Notes: generated by a model from the letters alone, not told the origin. A stretch of DNA of 64,000 nt from Ligustrum vulgare (GCA_963555705.1 OY743179.1:18236692-18300691); one strand, 5' to 3'; positions 31,859 to 45,577 are shown, counted from the first letter of the stretch. A program made the numbers and translations.

Positions 31859-33002
31859 TAATTTTCAATCACACTTTTTATAAAATTTTATCAAAGCTTA
31901 CTAAAAATCTGGCATTTAGCTACACCAAACATGAGATGCTTTATTTAAGAGAGTCAATATATAAATATCAGTTCCAATAGATTTACTAATTTTTCATTTT
32001 AAAAGAATAATGTTACTTAGCACCACTGATGCTATAACATCACATATGTGGATGACATTAAATGATGAGTATAATTAGATGTGGTGTTATGAGAAACATT
32101 TAATTTGATCGACAGTGAATTGCCATATGGTGTGGTCTTTTAAGGGAAAAGTATAATTAAAGCTTCAAATGTCCACTATCAAAATTGTCAAACTTAAAAG
32201 TTTCTTTCAAAAATCAGGTATTAATTAATAAAATAGGTAATTGAATAGTTTAATGTCACAATATATACAATTTACGGTCATAACACAAATCACAAATTAT
32301 TAAATTAATTGATAACGACCCATTTCTCAATCACAAATCACAATATTTATAGGTCAAAACTTATTTACCTCTCACAAATTATTAAATTATTTGATCACGA
32401 CTAATTTCTCGATCACAAATTGCAAAATTTATAGGTCGTGACTCATTTCTCAATCACGATGATAACTTATTTATCAATTACAAATTATCATAAATTGGCG
32501 ACGACTTATTTTTCGTTCATAAATTATCAAATTAATTAATCACAACTTATTTCTCAATTATAAATTTTCAATTTAACTTGTAACAATTGCCCAATTAAAT
32601 GGTTAAAAATTACCCTTCATCTTCCTCGACTCACTCATCCTCCACCACCAACGGCAGTTACGACACCACCAAAATGTTGATGTCACCACAAATTTATCAT
32701 CATACCTGCACCACCACTATCATAAATTGGCGACGACATAATTTTCTTTCATAAATTATCAAATTAATTAATCACAACTTATTTATCAATTATAAATTTT
32801 CAATTTAACTTGTCACAATTACCAAATAAATGGTTAAAAATCACCCTTCATCTTCCTCACCTCACTCATCCTCCACCACTAACGTCACCACCAAAATGTT
32901 GATGTCACCACAAATTTATCACCATACCTGCACCACCACACACCTACCTCGCACAGATATGTACTGTCGTCACCTAACCGCACCTTCACAACCAATACCA
33001 CT
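31859..33002. repeat. AT-rich region with GTGAC-family tandem repeats
   Basis: No genes are seen. From about 32270 the sequence is a run of 30-40-bp degenerate units (inverted form of AATAAGTCGTGAC...). It includes a clear duplication of about 230 bp (offset between 32613 and 32843) with a CACCAC-rich core. The same family appears near 46.9, 50.6-50.9, 51.5, 52.6-52.8 and 53.0 kb. Confidence 0.65.
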
Positions 33003-33640
33003 TGTTGACGCATAAAAATACCCAATTCGAAGGCCCATCATAAAGACCCAAAACATAATAGTCTATTATGGATGAAATGACGATTTGAATGTCATCAGAG
33101 CGACAGGGTGAAGAGATCAGCATCGCCCAAGCCTGGAAAATGCCTAAGATTTGGGCGAACGCGGTGATTTATTTGTAAAATGGCAGTTATTAAGCAGTTA
33201 ATGAGCAGCCTTATCATAATCCCACGATCTGGGAAATTGAATTGAGCATTAGGAGTAATGGAGGCGGTTAAACACGATGGTTTCTTGACAAGTCATCAAT
33301 TATAGAGAATGTGGACAGTTGCAGAGCGATAAAGCTGTTTGCAAGCGGTTTTGGAAGAGGAAAACTATTTGAAGAGTATAAAAGAGAAAAGCGAACATGG
33401 AAGAAATGATCAATCAATTAACTCTCAAAAGAGAACTATCCAATTTACTTTCATTTCAATTTCCTTGTCAACTTTTGTTTACTAGTGTCCTAACGCTACT
33501 TGGAGGCGTTATTGTTTTCGTTGTAATCTTCACAAATAATCGTCCTCGTTGAGATTTGTCTCGAAAGATTATTGTTCCTTACACATTATCTAAATCCTCT
33601 TTTAATTGTTAGCGACTTCTCGCTCGAAACTCCACCGAAC
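33003..33640 (+). mobile_element. Solo-LTR-like segment
   Basis: It starts TGTTGACGCATAAAAATACC and has a TATA-like GAGTATAAAAG near 33376. It ends near CCGAACA and has no protein. CACCAC-rich repeat DNA lies on both sides, suggesting insertion into that repeat. A matching target duplication was not found, so limits and identity are tentative. Confidence 0.4.
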
Positions 33641-36600
33641 ATGTAACTAAAACGTCGTTGTCACTACCACTGCTTTCTTCACCTCAATTACACAACCTCC
33701 ACATCTACATCAAATAAAAAGTCTACACCACCGTCGCTTATAACATCATCAAAACCACACGCGCAATAGCAGCGACTCTCGTTGACGATGGGTGGGGACA
33801 CGGATAAAAGGGATGGGGGTGTCAGGTGTGAAATGAGTTTCAAAAATGATTTAGGGATAGTGTGAGGGTTGATTGTATTTGGAGTGGCGTGGGGGTACAG
33901 ATGAGAATATTTACTAGCTAGGTGATTGTAATTGGGTACACCTTTTAATTAATATTAATTCGGTTATTTTTACACTTAGAGGGATGATTTTAAATGATTT
34001 GAAAAATTCGAGTGTATTCAATTTATACTACTCCATACAAATCTTGAGACATTTAATATAGATTTTGATGAACATTCTAAAAGTTCATAAAAATCATAGT
34101 GCATTATATAAAGACTTTTAAAATTTTTGTATTATTAAAAATGTCAATGATTTCTAAAGATTCTTATAAAATCTTTTATGTACTAATTTCTAAACAGAAA
34201 GATCGCAAAATCTCTTAATTCATCTCTCATAAACCTCCAAGATTTTGAAAGACTAAAAAAAAAAAACCTTTTTGTTTCATCAATATTTTTCTTCCTTCAT
34301 TTGTGTTATTTTTAGAAACATTAAACCTACAACTAAACAAATCATTATTTTTTTGTCCCTTCAAATTGTTATATTATTTTCTTTTTTATATTCTTTCTTT
34401 ATATTATCGCTTTCTTCTTTGTCATCATTTTTTTTAAAAATTTTTCTATGAAAATAGATCCAACTAAAATTTTATAATTTTTATAGAAAAATAATTTTTA
34501 AATCGTATCAAAACAAATAATAATTAAGGAAACTTATTCTAGAATTTTCTTTATAAAGATTTGAATATTCAAAAGTTTTAATTAAAAGTCAATCAAAATC
34601 TATAAAAATTGTATATTCAAAAAATAATATGAACATAATACAATTTCTTTAAGTCGATATCGAATGTAATTTTATTTTTCCCAATTTTCTTATTACAAAT
34701 TTTTCTCTGTCCTAAAATTATTTATCTCAAGTGGCATTTTTGATTCATTCGACATATAATTATTATTGATAATTAATATTCACGCCATAGAATAGCCGTC
34801 ACCAAAATATACAAATAGTTTCCCGCCAATAAAGCTATCTAAATTTGGAAATTTTTTTGCTAAAAAATAGTATATTAATATATTTTAGCAATTATTATTC
34901 TACATTTGTCATTAATTGCATTGGCATCCGTGCTATGCTATTAATAACATCAAAATTTTATTTTTTCTATTTTATTATTAATCTTTTAATCATTATTGTA
35001 TTATTTTGGAATCGAAAAATATGTAATATGAGTGTCAAATTAAAGATCACGGTGAGAAGTTTAATGCAACTAACAAGTGAGAACAAATTGTAAATATATT
35101 GTCCGTAAAATCATATCAAAAATTAAAGGTAAAATTTTATTTTTTATTTTTCATCAATATCTAATTCATTTTAAATTATATCATTTAAGTCATATAATAT
35201 TATCTATAATTAGTTAACTAAATTAATTTTAGTAATAAATGATTAATTTCAGTTCTGATTTTTTCTCATCAAATTAAAATAAATAATAACTATACGAATT
35301 TTAAGGCAAATCCAATTAAGCTGGGTTAATTTTACAAAGTTAAGATTTCTTCAATTCATTCATCATGTTCACATTATTTTTATTTATTTATTGATTCTGT
35401 TCATTTTTCTATTTTTCATTATAAATTTAAATAGCTAAAATATACAAAAATATATGACAGATTTTAACAATTAGTTCATATAATTTCTATTAAATAATTG
35501 ATCGATCAATAATTTTTATTAAAATAATAATGTAACAATATGAATAAAGAAATTGTCAGTATGAAGAAAGAAGAATCAATTAATGTAACAAAATTTATTA
35601 AAATTAATGATTATTTTTTTAGAAAAACACTTGAAATTAATAATTAATACTTAAAATATCAAATTATACCGAAAAAATCTATCATACACCTCTTTTTGGG
35701 AAGAATATGATGAAGAACAATATATGAAAAGAAAAACGTCGATCTTAAGGAGAATATGTAAGTTGAGTTTTGCACATGTATTGTATGAGCCTAATTTTGT
35801 AGTTCAAAAGTTTTTTTAAAAAAGAAAATTTCATTTATTGAACGTTAATTCCAGAAATGGAGTTGATATGTTCACGGTACAATCTCTAAAACACTTAATT
35901 CATAATCTATTTTTCGGTAAATATGATAAAACATCACAACGATTTACAACCTTATTAAAATCTTTATCTTGATCTTAATCTTAATCTATACATCTATCTA
36001 TACATATATAATAATAAGATAACCGTCACCATTTTATGCACATAGTTTTTCGTCCATTTTCACCTGTCATTTTAGGAAATTTCTTATTTTTATCAATTTA
36101 TTTTAATACATGAATTAGGAAAGTTCAATTAATGCATGTAGTAAATGATTTACGGATTTGTTCAAAAAAATATCGATAAAAAGTCAAATTGTAGATTTTT
36201 TTCTTTTGATAATTATTACATTATTTTGAAGTCGAAAAATATGCAATATGGGTGTCAAATCCAAGATTTCAACGAAAAGTCTAATACAATTTAATAAATG
36301 AGAGCAAACTCTAAACATATCATTCGTAAAATCGTCTTAAATACTAAATGTAAAAGTTTTACTTATATTTTTTACATTTTTCAACATCCAATCCTTTTAA
36401 TTTATCTCATTTAAGTCTCAAAATGAGTACAAAATAAGTTACATGTCTATATCTTACTTTGCCTAAATAGAGTAAGAAAACTAGAGAATGAACAATTAGT
36501 TGTTAAAAGAAATATGCAAATCGAAATTTTATATTTTACTGAGTATTTTTCATTATATATGAATGTGCAATTTATGTCGGACATTGTATTTTTACAACTT

Positions 36601-36924
36601 CTATTCAATAAAAGCTTACAATTAATTTAATCTATTAATATTCAAGTTTTTCAATTGAAAAGATAAAAGTCCATAAAAATCTTTGAAAGTTCATGAAAGT
36701 CTTTTAAATATAACTCTATAGAAGTATTTGAAAGTTTATGAAAATCCTTTAAATAAAAGAAAATCCTTTAAATAAAAGCTTACAAAGACTTTGAAAGTCT
36801 ATACAAATCCATAAAAATCAATAAAATTCATTAAAAAAAGTCTTTAAATATCTTTCAAAATCTACATTAAATAGACTCCCTTAATTTGTGAAAGATTAAA
36901 TTTAAAATCTGATTAATGAAATGT
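33641..36924. other. AT-rich repeats, Helitron-like duplicated tracts
   Basis: No gene is seen. Two related tracts, about 34790-35170 and 36010-36400, each begin with a GCCGTCACC or ACCGTCACC-like word and a CATAGTTT or AATAGTTT stretch. They then share ATATGTAATATG/ATGCAATATG, TGTCAAAT and (G/T)CCGTAAAATC-type words about 230-350 bases on. The 36-kb copy is preceded by TCTATACATATATAATAATA, similar to Helitron 5' tips. Confidence 0.45.
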
Positions 36925-37088
36925 AGTCCTTGTTTGATATAGATTAAAATCAAATTCTTAGTAGATTTGATAAAAATTAATGAAATGTATGGTTGAAAAA
37001 TTGTGAACCCAATAAAATGTGTGATTAAAATTAATTGTTTGACTTTGATTTATATTTTAATCAGTTTTGTAGTAGCACCAAACCGGGC
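36925..37088. mobile_element. MITE, GTTTG-end family
   Basis: The ends GTCCTTGTTTGATATAGATT and, inverted, GCCCGGTTTGGTGCTACTAC show shared GTTTG tips. Inner inverted GATTAAAAT/ATTTTAATC words are also present. It is non-coding and about 164 bp. Confidence 0.55.
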
Positions 37089-37315
37089 AATAAACTTAAA
37101 AAGTACACCTCTATGTAATTTTCCAGTATTTTAACACTAGTGATACTACATATCATTATTCTTTTAACATGAGTAATTAGAGTCTCTTAAACTTATTTTT
37201 AAGTATTGACAATCTTGAACACTGGATTTTACTCTCTAAATCTTGAGAGCCAAATTCACCATATATTCTTACTTTATAATAATTATATTTAATAAAATAT
37301 AAATCTTAATAATCA

Positions 37316-37970
37316 GTATGATTTCCCGATTATACCATTTAAGAATAGGGCCATGGGCTAAAGCACCTACAGGTCGGCCCAATCAAGATTTTATAGGTCG
37401 GCCATGTTCCCGACCTCAACTTGTGTCCTCTCCATCACAAGCTCAAAGGTCGGTCTACATGCCCGAGCTTCATTCCAATACAAGGTCGGGCATATACCGA
37501 ACTCACGTCCATTAACCTTAACCATGAATATTGAGATCAGTCCATTTCGGCCTTTAAATACTTGAGGCCCATCAAGGATCATCCTTAGCCTATGGGCTTC
37601 GTAAATGGGCCTAACCCTGACATCAATAAAACAAGTGTAATCTTGTAAACCACTTCTCAGAAAGGAAAGTCTACTTCCTATAAGGATTATTTCCTCGAAA
37701 GGTAAATTTTTTCGATAATGACTCATTCTCCAAGTAGGAAAAGGTAACGATCTTTGAGCCCTATAAATACAGTTCATTTTATATCAACATTCATTATTAT
37801 CAACACAATTACTAGCTTTATATTTTTCTTTCTTCAGAAAACTAATTCTTACATCGGAGGGGCGGCAAGGAGATTCCTCCTCCCCTTTTTGTAGGTTAAA
37901 AGTGAATCAATCTATCATTTCCAAGTGATCAAACAGCTTCAAATCTTGTCACATCAATGTTAGGAATTTT
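37316..37970 (+). mobile_element. Solo-LTR-like segment
   Basis: It contains a promoter-like CCTATAAATACAG at about 37760, then TTACATCGGAGGGGCGGCAA and a CTCCTCCCC stretch, a wording typical of the end of some Ty3/Tat LTRs. Several GGTCGG(C/T)-type words lie in the first 200 bases. The open frames on both strands (37318-37515, 37391-37777) are not conserved proteins. Exact ends and target duplication are unresolved. Confidence 0.5.
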
Positions 37971-38070
37971 TACAATATCACTTAATATTCAACTATATTG
38001 TTCTAATCATATTTGAATTGATTGACGTTGATATATAAAAAAGTACACATTAAATAAAAGATAGGAAAAA

Positions 38071-38072
38071 TA

Positions 38073-38108
<36 letters not shown>

Positions 38109-38112
38109 AAGA
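38071..38112. repeat. (AAT)n microsatellite
   Basis: More than ten AAT/TAA triplets in a row, followed by AAAT units. Confidence 0.92.
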
Positions 38113-38659
38113 ATATTATTGGAGTATATAAAAATGTTCACTCTATAAAAATACTTTCTATTACAAAGATATTGATAGATTGTTTATAAACAAATTTATA
38201 AACAATACATATTCTCCCAAATCACTTTTTAACTACACATATTGTAGATTATTTGTTTGGTGAAAGTTTTTATTCTTAAACAAAGAATGTGATGTTTTTG
38301 TCTTTTTGACGTAATTAACGTGGTTAAAAATTATTTTGAAAAATAATGTATTCTTAAAAAGTGGTTCGAAAAATTGTGTTGTTTATAAACAATTTTATCA
38401 AATGAAGGTAATCTCGCTACTTTGCTTCTTCCATTTATAATGTCTAGAAACTAAGCCCCTACTTGGTAAGGATTAAAATCAAAATTTTAATTCAAATTAA
38501 AGTCAATATTTAATTTTATTAACCTTACAATTCTTTAATTATATATTTCATTATTTTTTATTAAAATTTCATAAAATCTAATTTTATTCTTTAAGAAAAA
38601 CATGGACGTCGGTGTAATTATCTAAACAGTCGAGGAGGTTAGTGTACTTTTACAAAACC

Positions 38660-38838
38660 CAACGCAGAAAGGAATCAAGAATACAGAGACCTATCCCGTA
38701 GAGACAAGAACTCAGAATCTCAAAAAACAGAGGTAATTTCTTACCATTAGCGCACGTCATGTTTCCTGGAATTATACCGGTAATTTTTATATTTTTGTTT
38801 AGGAAAATAATAAGGTGAAGAAGCCCCTGCTCGACGAG
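38660..38838 (+). other. Probable 5' UTR exons of the SR gene
   Basis: A non-AT-rich stretch ends at a good donor (CAGAG|GTAATT at 38732). A second short piece, 38803-38838, lies between an acceptor (TTTAG) and a donor (GACGAG|GTATTT). The next acceptor upstream of the coding start is at about 40795 (CTGCAG). This is inference from splice sites only; an intron in the 5' leader is common in plant SR genes. Confidence 0.45.
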
Positions 38839-40831
38839 GTATTTGTTTTCCGATGTTCGAGAAAGTTGGAGTTTAGTTGAGTAACTTTCAGCTGTGGTAT
38901 GTTACCGGTGACAAATGTGTTTAATTTGATATAATTCTGTTGGATAGGGTTTTGTGGCGTGATGATTTAGTAATTATATCTGTCCCGTATTCGTTCCCAT
39001 GAACCTAGGGCTTTGGAATTGAAGTTTGACGAGATTAATTTCGAATTTGATTTGGGGATTTCCTTCTGAATTTTTTACGGAAAACCCCATTTCTCACTAA
39101 CAAGTTACAAGCTTCACTGCCGATGGTTTTACTCGAGGAAAACTTTGATTTTTTTTTTTTTTTTTTTTATGCCCATATTACTTCCTTCTAATATCCCGAT
39201 TAGTTAATTGGATAGTGCAAGTTATAGGACACATATTTTCCAGAGTAAGTACCAGTGTATGGGACACGTGTTTTTGGCTTTTAATTGTTTTCCTAGAGGA
39301 AATGGGACAAGCAGTTAGGTAACCTCTGACATTACAAGTTTATTGTGTTTGATTATTGCTAAGATTCATTAACGCTACCTCTTGTGCACATAGATTCAGC
39401 CTCTGAATTCTATTTGATTTTTATTAGGTAATTAATGTTTCAAAGAAGTGAGACTGCATTTGGTGGTGAATTGCTTTTTGTAATAGTAATTATTAGAAAT
39501 GATTCTACTGAAGCCCCTATTTGAATCCGTCTCAAGTCCATCTCTCTGTCTTTCTCTTGCATTGATACTAATAAGTAATATCACAGTTTCAAGCACCCAA
39601 ATTAATGGATGATTTTCTCCACCTTGGCATCAGACACCTAATAGAGGCAGGAGTTGAAGTAACATTATGGAGCAAACTACCTTAGACAGCAAAAAGAAAT
39701 ATTCCTTCTAGAGTGTAGATTTGTAGAATAGTTCAATTTGCTTGAAGCATGAACATTGACATTATAATTATCATTTATAGATTTTTTACTGTCATAAGCA
39801 TCATATTTTGAGCTGGCTGTTCATTGTTCCGGCATATATTTCACATGTACTCGCTACTATACTAACAAGAATAGTCCATATAAAAGTCATAGAGATTTAG
39901 CTTTATACTGGGGCATCTTTGCATCTTTCTTTTTGGCTCTCGAGAAGATGTTACACATGGTTTTTGTTCGATGATTTGCCCATGTTTGTTTTATTCCTTA
40001 CAATCATTTCCAGGCATGTGCCAAGCTGTAAATGCCTGGAATGTTGAGTTTGTAAGTTTTGTTCTGCCAATCGATCTAAAACAGAAGTTCTATTCCCACA
40101 TATGCTGTTGTGTCCAGTGTATTTTTCTTAAAAAATAAAAATACAACTGGCATAGCTTTTGTGTGCATGGCCAGTTGTAGTGGGTCGGTGAGATAAGGTC
40201 ATCTTATGAGCATGAATTCAATTGACTCGTATATCAGTAAATTTTGGGGACATGTTGCCTATTTTCCAAGACTGTTTTTTCTTCAGTGCATTTCAGGGAA
40301 ATCTGAGTAAGGTAAATCGATAAATGTATGAAAATCTTACCTTATCTCATGACATAAATGCTTTGTTTATTATAGATGTCTGGCGCTTGGACAAATGTGA
40401 GCTTTGGAATCATTCATAGGGATGTAGATTGGGAGTGGGAGAAATCAGGGAGGAGTTTTTGGTATATATATATATATATAATTGGAAGTTCTTCTTGCTC
40501 CCTCTGTGAAGAGCTATTCATCTGCGAAAATTTTAGAGAGGATGAGGAGATCAAATTTTAAATCAAATAAATTATAGCTTTGGAGCATCTTGGAGCATAT
40601 GAGCAATGGAGCTTGTGGAGCACCGCTTACCTTGAGGATTACTCTCTTGGTTTGCTTCATAAGTTTGGTTTTGCTTTTGATTCGTTGTCATCAAATATAT
40701 CTCACAAGGGCCAAAAATATATAGGAATATATTGAATTTGTTATAAATTTTCATTGCTTAGCTTTAAATTGTTCCCAATTATGAAATATCTGCAGCATTG
40801 CAGTGAACGTGATTACTTTCAAGGACAGAAA

Positions 40832-43800
40832 ATGAGTGGTCGTTTCTCACGCACAATCTATGTTGGCAACCTTCCTGCAGATATCAGAGAGTCAGAAGTT
40901 GAAGACATATTCTATAAGGTTTGAGTTGAATATTTAATGTAACTCCTCATTATTTCGGTTTCGTGGGTTTCAAATGTGAGTGTTGCTCGGTGCAATTTTG
41001 AAAGAGTGCTCTCTTGCTTTTTCAGTTGCATTTGGAAACAGCCTCTTTAATTTTTTATAGTGGAGTTGTATAGCTAAAATGTATAAGCACTTTTGTTTGT
41101 TGATCTCTCAACTTACTACCTAGTGGCAAAAACCACTCTAGTTGAAGTCCTATCTCAATAGTTTAAATTTTTAAAAAAGCGGAAACAGGTACTGAGGCAT
41201 ATATCCTTCGTGAGGCTAGGCGCAAGTCTCGAGGTGCTTTGAGACGTAACCCTCATCGTGAATCAAAAGTCAAAAGATTTAGTAAAAATATAGAAATATA
41301 AATAAACATTTAATAACATAAACAAAATATAAAAGTCTTTAAAATAATAAATTATTAAGAGCCCATTTGATGTATGTATGATATTTTGGAGGAAATTTAG
41401 ATTTTTGGGAGAATGTGTAGTTAAAAAGGGTTTGAAAAGTGTCCAAGTAATGGGTTCTATAAAAATGTGCGATTGAAAATGAGTTATAAAGGGGAAATTG
41501 TAAAAAAAATTCCAAGACCAAATAGGGGCTAAGTATCAATAAAGAGAAGTAACAACTCAAATCAAATAAAGTATCTATAAATTTTTCGTTTTTTCTTTTT
41601 ATGATTAGTTTAAAACTTTTAACTTTAAATGGTTTACTTTTATTTATAACAAAATAAATAACAAATTTAGGTTTTAATATAAATATTTGATATTATGTGA
41701 ATTTTTTATTTTAAAAAGTGGAGGGCCAAGCATTTGTGAGGTGCACGCTTCATTCAGCCCTTATGAAATACGGGTACTGAGACATTTTTCTAATATCTCA
41801 GCCTGAGGCGGATATTTTTTATTTTTTAATTTATTTTTTATTTTTTTTAAAAAAACCATGGTCCTATCATAATAGACTTCATATATAGCAGCACTTGTAG
41901 GGGATATGTAAAATTAGTTGTTGTTGAAGTGTATTATGACCGAAACAGTTTTCTGAGTGCGTGGGACCAGTTTATTAGGAAAGTAAGTTCCTTCAACTCT
42001 GCATCATAATTCTTGCACGATTATGTTGTCTGAATCTTTTCCACCCATGTAAATCTGCTATTTATCTGAAAGTAATATTACTGTGCCATCTTATTATGAC
42101 ACACTTTTTGTATTTCATATTTACTGGCTGGTGAAACTTTAATTAAACTCCGTGTGTGTGGTAAAGTTTTTTTGAAATGAATAGTGATTTGTAGGAGAAT
42201 TGATTGTTGAGATTTTGTTGAAAAGTCAAATATTGTGGGTTTGACTATTAATGGACGATTGAGATTGAGAAGTAGAAAAAAGAGAATTTTAAAGAGAACC
42301 AAACAAATGCTCAATGTTAAAAGTGGGGATTCCCTAATCGGGGTCTATTGTTGTAGTGTACTTACTAATAATCAATTCATGAACTTTGTGGTTTTTTATG
42401 CTAAAGGAATATCTAAGGAGTATTAATGTTGTGTTTGGTGTTCCAAATTAGCAGGGTCATGGCTTAAAAAAAAAGGTCACGATCTTTATCTTTCTAGCGT
42501 GTAATTTTATAGCTTTCAATACTTGATTGTAATTTAATTCAACGATGGCTTAAATTTTTAGACATACCCCACTTTTTCGCCTCTAAAAGCTGAATGCTTA
42601 TTTATAGCATCTGTATTTTTTGAAACACTGGACACAGTTTTTCCGTTTCTGGTATGTAATTTTATCCCTTCTCAATACCTGGTTCTAGTTAAGTAATGAC
42701 TTGAACATTTAGAAATTCCATCCACTTTTTGCCTATAAAAGCTGACTGCTTATTTATAGTATATGTATTCTTCTGTTGCAGTATGGTTGTATATTGGAGA
42801 TTGAATTGAAGATTCCACCTCGTCCTCCTTGCTTTTGTTTTGTGGAGGTATTTTTATGTTAGGCACAAATTGAAAGATGTATGTATTTTTAATTAGGACC
42901 CAAATATTTGTATTTCTTGCATTACAATTTTTTTTTGGACAACTGAGGAAATAATTGGTCATGTGACGAGTTTAAATATTAACTATGTTTAGTTTGAGCA
43001 TGCCCGGGATGCCGAAGATGCTATCAGAGGCAGAGATGGCTATAACTTTGATGGATGTCGACTGAGGGTGAGAACAGTTTTTTCCTAATATTTGCATTTT
43101 TTTTTAAAACTAATTTATTTTTATTGCTTCTTTGTTTTGTCCCTTTCTTTTATTGATTTTGCGTTCAACTTAATCTTCTCCTTGTTAGGTTGAGCTTGCA
43201 CATGGTGGCAGAGGGCCATCATCTTCAAGTGACCGTCGTGGTGGCTATGGTGGAAGCGGCGGTGGCAGTGGAGGCCGATTTGGCACTTCTCGCCATTCTG
43301 ATTATCGAGGTGCTGCCATTCTTACCAATTTATGCTTGCAGATTTGGATGTATGCTTACTCTATTTCCTGTGTAAGAATGTTTCAATGTCTTTTATCTTA
43401 AAATGTTTACGTGCATACAGTTATTGTTCGTGGACTTCCGTCTTCTGCTTCTTGGCAAGATTTGAAGGTAAGGGGAATATCTTTTCAGTGAGAATTTTGT
43501 TTCACTTGCGTTCGTGGAACTATAGTATTTAACTTGCTGCAAAATGTTTTAGGATCATATGCGAAAAGCTGGGGATGTCTGTTTTGCTGAAGTTTCCCGT
43601 GACAGTGAAGGTATATTAAGCATTCTCAGCAAAATACCAATTTGTGTATGATGCATAGAAGATATTAATGTCTTCATAAAAATATGTTGACATTGATATT
43701 ATGTTACTATATTCAGGAACCTATGGCCTCGTTGATTATACTAATTATGAAGACATGAAATATGCTGTAAGTTATTGGAGTACTCATCTACAAAGTAGTT

Positions 43801-44783
43801 CACATTTTGGGCATTGATATTGGGCACTGAGTATTTTTTCCATTCTTGTTGATAATGTGTTTTTATCTCGTTCAGATCCGGAAACTTGATGATACTGAGT
43901 TTAGAAATCCCTGGACTAGAACTTATATCCGGGTATGTTTGTTCAACTTTTTGCATTATTAACATTAAAAGTAAATTTGAGTCCCTCAGATCGATGCTCC
44001 TTGTAATTATTGATGATGCGACCTTAAAGTGTTACTTAATCTCTTAAGAAATATGACTCCTAAGATATAAATAAGTAATTTCTGGTATTGAAATTCATGA
44101 ATACGAAATAATATCTTTATGAAAGCAACTTACCCTTAAGACATAATAGACTAGTCTTTTGATACGTCAATGAGTTCAGGTTAGGGAATACAAGCACAGT
44201 CTGTCAAGAAGCCCAAGCAGGAGCCGCAGTCGAAGCAGAAGTCCAAGAAGGAATAGAAGGTATTTGTAGTTTGAAGTATATTTGCTTGGCTCACAACAAT
44301 CTATTTGGTGATTTTGAACTACCATAATGTTTCTTAATTCTACAGCAAGTCACTTGACCGATCTGTTTCCAGATCATTATCTCAATCTCCTGTTAAGCCA
44401 TCCAGGTATATGGGAATGAATCTCTCTTCTAATTCATTTGCTTTGGTTTGCTGTTTTTAACACATTGCCCTCATAACCCCTTGTTTATTTGTTTGCTTAA
44501 ATGTGCAGAGCCAGATCGAGGTCGAGGTCGAGGTCATTGTCCAGATCTAGGTCAAAATCGATATCAAGATCAGCATCTCCTGACCAGGTAATGAAGGATT
44601 GACATATACAAGCATTTCATATGGTGCATTCTTCCTTTGCTATTGAAAGATAAATCTGGGCTCGAAGGGGGCATGGCTTTCAAGCTTGTTTGATTGTTTT
44701 GGGCGTTATTTTTGACTTTTTTTTTTTTTAATAAATTCTCGCTGTCATTAATTTTATTCCAGGCAAGGTCTGCAAGTGGCTAA
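40832..44783 (+). CDS. SR34: SR34/SR30-type serine-arginine splicing factor (SF2/ASF subfamily)
   Basis: Twelve coding exons join in phase to 266 aa: 40832-40918, 42782-42847, 42993-43067, 43189-43309, 43421-43467, 43553-43610, 43717-43766, 43876-43932, 44180-44259, 44346-44405, 44509-44587, 44763-44783, all with GT-AG introns. RRM1 opens [19 protein letters not shown] and ends near GCRLRVELAHGG. A Gly/Ser hinge follows, then the pseudo-RRM with [17 protein letters not shown] (the SWQDLKD signature). The tail is about 75 aa of RS dipeptides. The protein binds pre-mRNA and recruits the spliceosome in nuclear speckles. The RNP1 segment reads [10 protein letters not shown] where relatives usually have PPGYAFVEF. 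The 1.86-kb intron after the first coding exon holds a MITE. The exact paralogue (SR30, SR34, 34a or 34b) is not certain. Confidence 0.92.
41359..41529. mobile_element. Tourist-like MITE in the SR gene intron
   Basis: The 3-bp duplication TAA (41356-41358, 41530-41532) flanks ends GAGCCCATTTGATG and, inverted, GCCCCTATTTGGTC. At 171 bp, non-coding, it fits a PIF/Harbinger-derived MITE. Confidence 0.65.
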
Positions 44784-45575
44784 ATCTGATGCTCACTCGT
44801 TCAAGCCTATGTATACTAGAGTTTTTTTAGCGTATGACTGATATGCAGCTGGGACGATAATGTACTGGAACGTATAATAAGTTTAAATTGAGATTCTGGG
44901 ACGTCTTGATGGTTTTTTATGATGTGATGTGGATCTTTAGTGCTGATTATTTCACTCGATGAATGTTCTTTTTGGAGGCTAATTTAGTTGTTTGTTGTTT
45001 GCGTCATTTACCAGTTTTTAATCCATGGAATGGCCTTTGGTTTTTCAGCTTCTTGTAAGTTGTAATGCATACAGATCCTTTCTTTATATCCAGACGGAGC
45101 TACAAATTCAGTGGCAACTCTTTTATTTCTTTAAATTTGGATCAGCAGAAAATTAAAAAACCAACAAAAAATTGTAAACGTTAGAAAATAAAATTGGATA
45201 CTACTAAAGTCCTGATCTCCATTATAATTTTTAATTCATTTTTTCTTTCTTATTTTCAACATATTTTTCAATAAAATAATACTGAAAAACATTTCTTTTT
45301 CATAGCCTACGTAGAAATTTAATAACTAATTGAATGTGATCACTTCTCATTGCAACATACGGAAGCCTAAATCTTAATCTTGCCTGCGTGTTACAATATA
45401 TATACCTTTTAATGTTCTTGTTTAGTTGTTTGCTGAGTCTGATGAAAAATTCACATTGTTTATACCTTTAATCAATGATGGTGCTACTGTTTATGCCCTG
45501 ATCGTGTTCAAAATAGTTACTTTTCTAGTGTCAAGTTTTCGATTCATTAAATGGTCAAATGCTCATTTTCTATAT
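44784..45575. other. SR gene 3' UTR and downstream intergenic DNA
   Basis: The 3' UTR probably extends a few hundred bases past the stop; TATAATAAGTTT near 44873 is a weak poly(A)-type signal. Beyond about 45090 the DNA is AT-rich without a credible gene. Confidence 0.5.
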
Positions 45576-45577
45576 TA

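Noticed and set aside
37318..37777. Open frames of 65 and 128 aa on opposite strands
   Set aside because: They overlap an LTR-like promoter region and lack any recognisable domain.
40376..40561. 61-aa frame upstream of the SR coding start
   Set aside because: It lies in the leader intron, includes an AT microsatellite and has no splice support as coding.
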